Source: Actinomycetota bacterium | GTDB lineage: Bacteria; Actinomycetota; Actinomycetes; Nanopelagicales; Nanopelagicaceae | Assembly: GCA_947465365.1 (NCBI GenBank) | Contig: CANIAV010000078.1 | Location: 1-5,238, forward strand | Reading direction: 5' to 3' | Length of the DNA: 5,238 nucleotides | Part shown: positions 1 to 4,697 of the stretch, piece after piece | How the letters are laid out: each line of letters starts with the position of its first letter | How positions within the stretch are numbered: the stretch's first letter is position 1 | Notes under the pieces: model-generated | What the model was told of the DNA's origin: nothing | Database searches by the model: none | What the model saw: only the letters and a program-made list of their open reading frames with translations | Made by a program: the position numbers and the translations under genes

Positions 1-1158
1 AATTTTCACGATGCGATGGCCGATTACGGTGATCAAATTCGCGGAGATTTTAACGCCCAAGGTCGCCTCAATGAAATTCCATCGTCACTTGAAGCACCGA
101 TTCGCAAGGCAAAAGAGGCAGCTGCGGCAATCGTTCAGATCATTAACGCCGATGATGAAATTATTGATTCCGATGCTGTTGCGGAACGTGCCCGCGTAAA
201 AGGTGCGGTCTCTGAGATCAATACAACTTGTGGCAAGTTATTGAAGATGGGAAATACCCATGTGCTCTGGTATGAACCAACTTTCTCAACTCTGCACCTT
301 GCACCTTTATCTGTATCTGAAGTCTTGCGCGCTAATTTATTGACTAAAACTCCCGTTATTGCCACATCTGCCACGTTGACGGTTGGCAATGGCTTTGATG
401 CGATGGCGCGCAGCATTGGTTTTGTGGTCGGCGATGAAGCAGATGCGGAAAGTGAAGACGGAGATATAGATCCGGCTAATGTGCAGATGCTTGATGTGGG
501 TTCGCCCTTTGATTTCGCCAATCAAGGCGTTTTATATATGCCAAAACATTTGCCTGAACCAGGTCGTGATGGACCAAGTCCAGAAGTCTTAACCGAACTC
601 GGTGAGTTAATTGATGCCGCCGGTGGTCGCACGCTGGCGCTATTTAGTTCTTGGCGCGGGGTAGAAGCAGCCGATGCACATCTGCGGGAAGTCTTAAAAG
701 AGTTGCCAATCACCATCATCACGCAAAAACGCGGTGATGCAGTTGGTCCGCTGGTGGAACGCTTTGCCAAAGATGAGACATCGATCTTGCTCGGCACTAT
801 GTCGCTCTGGCAGGGCGTGGATGTTCCGGGTAACTCTTGCATCTTGGTTGCCATTGATCGCATTCCTTTTCCACGTCCTGATGAACCAGTTATGTCGGCT
901 CGGGCATCGCTAGCAGATGCGGCAGGCGGCAGTGGCTTTATGCAGGTCTCACTTCCACGTGCCGCCTTATTGTTGGCGCAAGGCACAGGTCGTTTAATCC
1001 GTAGCGTTGATGATCGTGGTGTTGTTGCAATTTTAGATTCGCGAATTGTGACAAAGCGCTATGGCAGCGTCCTGCTTAATTCGATGCCGCCGTTGTGGCG
1101 CACATCAGATGGTGCCGTAGTTCGCGAATCATTGCGCAGATTGAATAAGGAAATCTAA
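1..1158 (+). CDS. DinG/XPD-type ATP-dependent DNA helicase, C-terminal part (5' end outside window)
   Basis: This is the C-terminal part of a superfamily 2, XPD/DinG-type helicase, which unwinds DNA 5' to 3' using ATP in repair or in resolving unusual structures. The frame is open from base 1, so the ATG at 16 is probably internal; about 385 residues are visible and the family is usually 640 or more. Visible motifs in order: motif III ATSATLT (361-381), LFSSW of the second RecA-like domain (640-654), the motif V region LGTMSLWQGVDVPG (790-831), DRIPFPRPDEP (856-888) and motif VI QGTGRLIR with its arginines (979-1002). The Walker A, the DEAH box and any iron-sulfur cysteines lie off-window, so an intact enzyme is assumed. 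A short acidic insert, GDEADAESEDGDID, lies at 430-471. The 3' end overlaps the convergent Nudix gene by 30 bases. Family assignment is firm; DinG versus another XPD-like paralogue is not settled. Confidence 0.9.
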   Translation, partial: NFHDAMADYGDQIRGDFNAQGRLNEIPSSLEAPIRKAKEAAAAIVQIINADDEIIDSDAVAERARVKGAVSEINTTCGKLLKMGNTHVLWYEPTFSTLHLAPLSVSEVLRANLLTKTPVIATSATLTVGNGFDAMARSIGFVVGDEADAESEDGDIDPANVQMLDVGSPFDFANQGVLYMPKHLPEPGRDGPSPEVLTELGELIDAAGGRTLALFSSWRGVEAADAHLREVLKELPITIITQKRGDAVGPLVERFAKDETSILLGTMSLWQGVDVPGNSCILVAIDRIPFPRPDEPVMSARASLADAAGGSGFMQVSLPRAALLLAQGTGRLIRSVDDRGVVAILDSRIVTKRYGSVLLNSMPPLWRTSDGAVVRESLRRLNKEI

Positions 1159-1599
1159 CTTTTCACGCAGTAGCGGCCAAGATTTAGCAAAGCTGGGATG
1201 TAGCGGCAAGCGCGTTACATCATCGAATAAAACCCATTTAACTTCATGTGATTCATCATTTAACTCGTGCGCTTCTAAATTCTCATTTGCTTGTGCGATA
1301 ACAGTTTCATAGCTCCAGATACCGTGGTTATCGGTATGGGTATCGCGCGGATTTAAACATTGTGGATCAATGCCAGTTTCTTCAACTGCTTCGCGAATTG
1401 CGCCTTCGATAATCGTTTCGTGGGAATCGCGCGCCCCGCCTGGAATACCCCAAGTGTCACCGTTGTGGACCCACGGTGCGCGATGTTGCAGCAGGATTGC
1501 ACCGTCGCGATAAATCAAGAGGCCTGCTGCGCCATTTAAGCCCCAATGTTTGCTGCCGCAGGCGCATTCGATCCAACCATCACCATCGCGCGCAACCAT
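1129..1599 (-). CDS. Nudix hydrolase
   Basis: This is a 156-residue Nudix-fold pyrophosphohydrolase, a cytosolic enzyme that cleaves nucleoside diphosphate-X substrates. The complete Nudix box G-x5-E-x7-RE-x2-EE-x-G-I runs from Gly55 to Ile77: Glu61, Arg69-Glu70 and Glu73-Glu74 are the metal-binding and catalytic positions, and GIPGGA precedes it. The N-terminus carries a CxC pair (ECACGSKHWG, residues 11-20), then GAAGLLI; from memory this arrangement is common in actinobacterial Nudix proteins. It could be a metal site, although only two cysteines are present. The start ATG (1597-1599) has a weak GAGAAAG-like ribosome site upstream and leaves the protein at normal family length. Substrate cannot be told from sequence: an oxidised-nucleotide or dinucleotide role is possible. 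It is convergent with the helicase, overlapping its last 30 bases, and divergent from the PKD gene. Confidence 0.92.
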   Translation of the reverse strand: MVARDGDGWIECACGSKHWGLNGAAGLLIYRDGAILLQHRAPWVHNGDTWGIPGGARDSHETIIEGAIREAVEETGIDPQCLNPRDTHTDNHGIWSYETVIAQANENLEAHELNDESHEVKWVLFDDVTRLPLHPSFAKSWPLLREKLDFLIQSAQ

Positions 1600-1678
1600 G
1601 CCGCTACTTTCTCACACCTATCCACAGTTATCGACTTTAAAGCAATTTAAGCCAGCGCAAAGTTCTACCTTGCGCCAG
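1600..1678. other. 79-base divergent intergenic region
   Basis: This gap lies between the Nudix start (minus strand) and the PKD-protein start (plus strand), so promoters for both should lie in or near it. I see no convincing -35/-10 pair on either strand. A TACCTT at 1666-1671 sits only 7 bases before the ATG at 1679 and would suit a leaderless transcript, but the match is weak. CTATCCACA at 1618-1626 matches the general DnaA box TTATCCACA at 8 of 9 positions. CTTTAAAG (1635-1642) is an 8-base palindrome. Confidence 0.4.
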
Positions 1679-2410
1679 ATGAAAGCAAAGATTCTCTTCT
1701 TAATCGCATTAATTACCTTCACCTCTATAAAGCCTTTAAGCGCAGGCGATTGCGAAAGTGCCTGCGTTGATGTCTATACCCAAGATGGTCAATTGATCTT
1801 TGAAGCGCGCAAGGGCAGTGGCCCAAAAGCCAGTTCGGCGCCGCAAGCCAAAGCAAAGCCAAAACCGGTTGTAAAACCGAAAGTTATCGCTAAACCAAAG
1901 GTGGTTGTGAAGCCAAAGACGGCGGTTAAACCAAAGTTGGCTGCTCCCAAGAAAAAGGTTGTGCCCAAGAGACGCGCTCCAGTTGCAGTCGCTGCAACTT
2001 CCCTTAGCGATCGCATCAGTAAATCTCTTCCAACAACCGGAATTTCCTACCAACCAAACTTTCAACCTCTGATAAATGTGCCGGTCTATTTTTGGAACGA
2101 TATGCCGGCGGTATTTCGCAGCAAAGTAGATCTAATCGGTGAAGTCATCGATGTGACGATGCGCCCTTCATTTACTTGGGCCTTTGGCGACGGGGGATTT
2201 ACATCAACCACTGATCCCGGTGGCCCATACCCAAACGGGAAAGTTACACATACATATTCGCGCCCCGGTGTTTATCCCGTAATTCTCATAACAACTTGGG
2301 GCGGCACTTTTTCACATAACGGCATAGAACGCGCGATTACTGGCGAGATAAAGAAGACAACTGCACTGACCATCACCGTGGTGGCAGCTCCTACCCGTTT
2401 TACGAATTGA
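1679..2410 (+). CDS. Secreted PKD-domain protein with Lys-Pro repeat linker
   Basis: This 243-residue protein is predicted to be exported. Residues 1-22 form a typical signal peptide: MKAK, a hydrophobic stretch ILFLIALITFTSI, then PLSA before GDCE, with cleavage likely after Ala22. Cys25 and Cys29 of the mature N-terminus could form a disulfide. Residues 60-101 are a strongly basic Lys-Pro linker with a six-residue period. The C-terminal part resembles a PKD fold: FTWAFGDGG (from about 155), HTYSRPGVYPV (181-191) and a terminal strand ALTITVV. PKD domains are usually extracellular binding or spacer modules; the partner here is unknown. I chose the ATG at 1679 because it begins directly with the signal peptide. 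The in-frame ATGs at 1550 and 1598 would place 43 or 27 non-signal residues in front and overlap the Nudix gene. There is no clear Shine-Dalgarno site, and an in-frame TTG at 1670 is an alternative. Only 5 bases separate its stop from the DUF4192 gene. Confidence 0.82.
   Translation: MKAKILFLIALITFTSIKPLSAGDCESACVDVYTQDGQLIFEARKGSGPKASSAPQAKAKPKPVVKPKVIAKPKVVVKPKTAVKPKLAAPKKKVVPKRRAPVAVAATSLSDRISKSLPTTGISYQPNFQPLINVPVYFWNDMPAVFRSKVDLIGEVIDVTMRPSFTWAFGDGGFTSTTDPGGPYPNGKVTHTYSRPGVYPVILITTWGGTFSHNGIERAITGEIKKTTALTITVVAAPTRFTN
1856..1981 (+). repeat. 18-base tandem repeat coding KPK hexapeptides
   Basis: Seven consecutive 18-base units encode a six-residue period in the PKD protein. Five units start with KPK (residues 60, 66, 72, 78 and 84), each followed by three mostly Val/Ala residues. 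Two degenerate units follow (PKKKVV, PKRRAP). The array forms an extended, highly basic linker between the mature N-terminus and the PKD-like domain. The units differ at synonymous positions, so this is an old repeat under protein-level selection and not a fresh duplication; that last point is inference. Confidence 0.85.
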
Positions 2411-2415
2411 GATAA

Positions 2416-3435
2416 ATGACCACTCTTACATCCCCTCATGATCTAATCGCCGCGATTCCATTTCTGATCGGCTACCACCCAGTTGATTCACTTGTTGTTG
2501 TCTCAATAAAAGATAATTGCATCGGAATGGCGATGCGGGTTGATTACCCGATTGATCTACCTACCGCCGCATATGACTTGCTGGCATCGCACTTACACCG
2601 TGAAGGTTCAACTGGCGCACTTCTAGTTGCCTATGTGCCAAGCGGGCGCAGCGATGGGGAAGCGGTGTTAAGTGATTTAGCCGCATCCCTGCACCGGATT
2701 GATTTAAAGGTGGATGAATCACTGCTAATTCAAGATGGACGTTATCGATCAACGATGTGTTCGGATGTGCAATGTTGTCCACCAAATGGGCGCGATGTGC
2801 CGGCCATTGATTCATCGCGGATCGCAATGGAATATGTGGTCGCAGGTCGCGCTATGCCCTTTGCAAATCTGAAAGCGCTAACCGAATCAATTTCCGCACT
2901 TGTAATTGCCGATGATGAAAAGTGGATCGCGCGCGTTACCAAATTTGCTGTACCTGAAAAATCTGATGATTTAACTAACCTGCAGCGCGATGGCGCAACT
3001 GCGGTGATTGACCTAGCTGGTGAATTTGCCTTGGGGCGCGGCGGTGATGATCTAGAACTTATCGCGCGCGTAATTGGGCGCTTATCCGATATCCAGGTTC
3101 GTGATTTTGCACTGGGCACCCATACTGAAGAAGATATTGATAACTACTTTTTAATGTGGCGCCATTTAATGCGCATGGCACCACCAGGTTTTGTCGCACC
3201 AATTGCATCGCTCTTTGCAGCCTTGGCCTATGAAAGCGGCGATGGCGCTTTGGCCCACCGTGCCTTAGATCGGGCGCTGGCAGATACCAATGGTTATTCG
3301 CTAGCGCTGCTTTTGCGCCGCGTCTTTACCGCAGGCTGGCCGCCGGAATCATTTGCAGCAATGCGCAGGGAGCTACACCCGAAAGTCTGCGCTGGAATTT
3401 TTGGGTTAGACTTACCACCAGGTCACGAGTTCTAA
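2416..3435 (+). CDS. DUF4192 family protein
   Basis: This 339-residue protein belongs to DUF4192, an actinobacterial family without an assigned function. Its signatures are visible: the N-terminal SPHDLIAAIPFLIGYHPVDS segment (residues 6-25) followed by a hydrophobic strand; a cysteine cluster CSDVQCCPPNGR (115-126), which in this family precedes a proline-rich turn; IAMEYVVAGRAM (136-147); and the C-terminal helical region PPGFVAPIASLFAALAYESG (266-285) with GALAHRALDRAL (287-298). No signal peptide or membrane segment is seen, so it is probably cytosolic. The ATG at 2416 lies 5 bases after the PKD stop with little room for a strong ribosome site, which suggests translational coupling. Its final 15 bases, including the stop codon, are also the 5' part of the metX SAM-IV riboswitch, so selection on this C-terminus is shared with an RNA structure. 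Family assignment is firm; function is unknown. Confidence 0.92.
   Translation: MTTLTSPHDLIAAIPFLIGYHPVDSLVVVSIKDNCIGMAMRVDYPIDLPTAAYDLLASHLHREGSTGALLVAYVPSGRSDGEAVLSDLAASLHRIDLKVDESLLIQDGRYRSTMCSDVQCCPPNGRDVPAIDSSRIAMEYVVAGRAMPFANLKALTESISALVIADDEKWIARVTKFAVPEKSDDLTNLQRDGATAVIDLAGEFALGRGGDDLELIARVIGRLSDIQVRDFALGTHTEEDIDNYFLMWRHLMRMAPPGFVAPIASLFAALAYESGDGALAHRALDRALADTNGYSLALLLRRVFTAGWPPESFAAMRRELHPKVCAGIFGLDLPPGHEF
3407..3412 (+). promoter_or_regulatory. Possible -10 box of the metX riboswitch transcript
   Basis: TAGACT inside the end of the DUF4192 gene fits TAnnnT and would place the transcription start at about 3418-3421, just where the SAM-IV aptamer begins. No good -35 hexamer is present 16-18 bases upstream. 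The support is mainly positional, and readthrough from the DUF4192 transcript is an alternative. Confidence 0.35.
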
Positions 3436-3530
3436 TCGATAGCCCCGGCTGATTAGGCGGCAACCCTCCACCGCGGTGGGGTGCTCCGGGTGACGACCAG
3501 GTTTGCATCAAGTGATGTAAGCAAGTGCGT
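3421..3530 (+). promoter_or_regulatory. SAM-IV riboswitch upstream of metX
   Basis: This leader RNA binds S-adenosylmethionine and should turn down metX when SAM is plentiful. It matches the actinobacterial SAM-IV consensus as I remember it: GGTCACGAG at the 5' end, GCCCCGGC in the P2 loop, GGCGGCAACCCTCC, then GGTGGGGTGC, CCGGGTGACGACCAGG and a variable hairpin. Pairings that I can trace: P1 GGTC (3421-3424) with GACC (3495-3498); P2 CTAATC (3432-3437) with GATTAG (3451-3456); P3 CCCTCC (3464-3469) with GGTGGG (3475-3480), with a U-U mismatch; the P2-loop pseudoknot CCCGG (3444-3448) with CCGGG (3486-3490); and a small hairpin CATC (3506-3509) with GATG (3514-3517). A second pseudoknot typical of SAM-IV could pair CGC (3472-3474) with GCG (3527-3529), 2 bases before the metX ribosome site. 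No terminator hairpin with a T-run follows, so translational control is inferred. The DUF4192 stop codon lies within P2. Confidence 0.94.
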
Positions 3531-3531
3531 G

Positions 3532-3536
3532 AAGGA
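3532..3536 (+). promoter_or_regulatory. metX ribosome binding site
   Basis: AAGGA lies 8 bases before the ATG at 3545, a standard Shine-Dalgarno position, and fixes this start. It begins 2 bases after the last base assigned to the SAM-IV aptamer, close to the 3' strand of its second pseudoknot. Ligand-stabilised structure could therefore hinder ribosome access; this is inference from spacing. Confidence 0.75.
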
Positions 3537-3544
3537 TTTGGTTT

Positions 3545-4633
3545 ATGTCTAAAGAGATAAGCACTCAAGTAACTGGGGCGTGGCTAGAAGGCCACGATCC
3601 AGGAGAGCGCCAATTTGTAAAGATCGGTTTCCTCTTACTTGAAAATGGCGAGACCTTGCCGGATATCACGATCGCTTATCAAAGTTGGGGCCAGCTAAAT
3701 GCGGCTAAAGATAATGCGATCTTAATTAACCACGCGATGACCGGCTGGTCTGATGTGACTGCCTGGTGGCCAAATATGGTTGGACCTGGTCTGCCTTTTG
3801 ATACCGATAAATATTTCATCGTCTGCCCCAATGTAATCGGGGGATGCCAAGGAAGTACCGGTCCTTCTAGCATCGCACCCGATGGCAAACGTTATGGATC
3901 GCGTTTTCCAACTGTGACGGTGCGCGATATGGCTGAAGCGGAAATTTTATTCTCTGATGCGATCGGTATTAAGAAATATCGACTAGCTGTTGGGCCATCC
4001 CTTGGTGGAATGCGCTCGCTGGAATGGGCGATTGAACACCCCGATCGCGTTAGCGCGATCTGCACAATCGGATCATCTGCCGTTGCAACAGGCGATCAGA
4101 TCGGTGGCTTCTCTGTGCAAATTCGCGCGATTAAATCTGACCCGAACTTTAACGATGGCGATTATTACGAGCAGCCAGTTGGTCCGATTGAAGGTATGGG
4201 AATTGCCCGCCGTATTGCTCACCTGACTTATCGCACTGAATCAGAGATGGATGTGCGCTTTGGCCGCCAGATGCAGGGCGATGACACTGGCCGCTATGCC
4301 GTTGAGTCATACCTGGACCATCAGGCAGATAAGTTAGCTAAACGCTTTGATGCCAATACCTATATCTCGCTAACTTCGGCGATGGCCTCCCATGATGTGG
4401 GGCGCGAGCGGGGCGGAGTTGTAAAAGCCCTCGAATCGATCAAGATTCCGGTGGTTGTGGTCTCAATTGATACCGATCGCCTCTTCCCACCTCGACTTCA
4501 GGTTGAGGTTTGCGAGCTGGTTCCGCAGGCAGCGCCCTTAATTACGATCTCATCTGACTTTGGACACGATGGCTTTTTAGTTGAATCCGAGGCAGTTGGC
4601 GCGGCAATCCGCCAAGCCTTGAGTATAATATAG
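3545..4633 (+). CDS. metX: Homoserine O-acetyltransferase MetX (or succinyl-specific variant)
   Basis: MetX is a cytosolic alpha/beta-hydrolase-fold enzyme that transfers an acyl group from acyl-CoA to the hydroxyl of L-homoserine, the committed step from the aspartate pathway to methionine. The 362-residue length is normal for the family. Visible features: the N-terminal strand region PDITIAYQSWGQLN (39-52), the oxyanion-loop region INHAMTGWSD (61-70), the conserved NVIGGCQGSTGPSS (96-109), and the nucleophile elbow GPSLGG with Ser152. The catalytic acid is Asp311 in DTDRLFPP and the catalytic His is His341 in FGHDGF. The start has AAGGA at a good distance. An upstream SAM-IV riboswitch fits feedback control by SAM. 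It stands alone: no metY or other methionine gene lies beside it here. Motifs do not settle acetyl- versus succinyl-CoA use, since MetX-fold enzymes of both kinds exist; acetyl is the default for actinobacteria. Confidence 0.95.
   Translation: MSKEISTQVTGAWLEGHDPGERQFVKIGFLLLENGETLPDITIAYQSWGQLNAAKDNAILINHAMTGWSDVTAWWPNMVGPGLPFDTDKYFIVCPNVIGGCQGSTGPSSIAPDGKRYGSRFPTVTVRDMAEAEILFSDAIGIKKYRLAVGPSLGGMRSLEWAIEHPDRVSAICTIGSSAVATGDQIGGFSVQIRAIKSDPNFNDGDYYEQPVGPIEGMGIARRIAHLTYRTESEMDVRFGRQMQGDDTGRYAVESYLDHQADKLAKRFDANTYISLTSAMASHDVGRERGGVVKALESIKIPVVVVSIDTDRLFPPRLQVEVCELVPQAAPLITISSDFGHDGFLVESEAVGAAIRQALSII
4624..4629 (+). promoter_or_regulatory. Consensus -10 box for the Lys/Ala-rich protein gene
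   Basis: A perfect TATAAT sits in the last codons of metX (stop at 4631-4633). It would start transcription near 4636-4638 and give a leader of about 60 bases containing the TTCGAA palindromes. The best -35-like hexamer (TTGGCG, 4596-4601) is 22 bases away, which is too far, so either the -35 is weak or an activator or other sigma factor is used. Confidence 0.5.
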
Positions 4634-4640
4634 ACATCGC

Positions 4641-4680
4641 TTCGAGCAGTTCGAAACAAAAGTTTCGAAGGTAGTTCGAA
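4641..4680. repeat. TTCGAA palindrome cluster in leader of the Lys/Ala-rich gene
   Basis: A perfect inverted repeat TTCGAAAC (4650-4657), AAAA, GTTTCGAA (4662-4669) is flanked by TTCGAG (4641-4646) and TTCGAA (4675-4680), giving four TTCGA copies in 40 bases. It can form an 8-bp hairpin with a 4-base loop in RNA, or serve as a dyad operator on DNA just after the presumed start site. No T-run follows, so it is not a standard intrinsic terminator for metX. It resembles the actinobacterial LexA box (CGAAC-N4-GTTCG) but has one extra A/T in each arm, so I do not call it a LexA site. Confidence 0.6.
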
Positions 4681-4688
4681 AAAACCAA

Positions 4689-4692
4689 AGGA
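4689..4692 (+). promoter_or_regulatory. Ribosome binding site deciding a GTG start
   Basis: AGGA lies 5 bases before the GTG at 4698 and supports that start. The overlapping TTG at 4696 is in a different frame that encodes only a low-complexity shadow. Confidence 0.65.
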
Positions 4693-4697
4693 CAATT

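Noticed and set aside
16..18. ATG at 16 as the true helicase start
   Set aside because: The frame is open to base 1, and the family needs an upstream Walker A and DEAH region, so the gene starts outside the window.
135..986. Minus-strand open frames across the helicase (135-521 and 522-986)
   Set aside because: They are antisense shadows with Ser/Arg/Ala-rich low-information sequence, opposite clearly conserved helicase motifs.
1550..1678. Longer PKD protein starting at ATG 1550 or 1598
   Set aside because: The added residues have no signal character, would bury the signal peptide, and overlap the start of the minus-strand Nudix gene.
2027..2041. LPTTG in the PKD protein (residues 117-121), resembling a sortase motif
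   Set aside because: It lies mid-protein with more than 120 residues after it, and there is no C-terminal hydrophobic segment with a basic tail, so sortase anchoring is not supported.
4650..4669. Perfect hairpin as an intrinsic terminator of metX
   Set aside because: The stem is AT-rich at its centre and is followed by GGTAGTTCG, not a T-run; the opposite strand also lacks a T-run.
4650..4669. LexA (SOS) box
   Set aside because: The arms read CGAAAC and GTTTCG around N4; the actinobacterial box needs CGAAC and GTTCG, so the half-site spacing is wrong.
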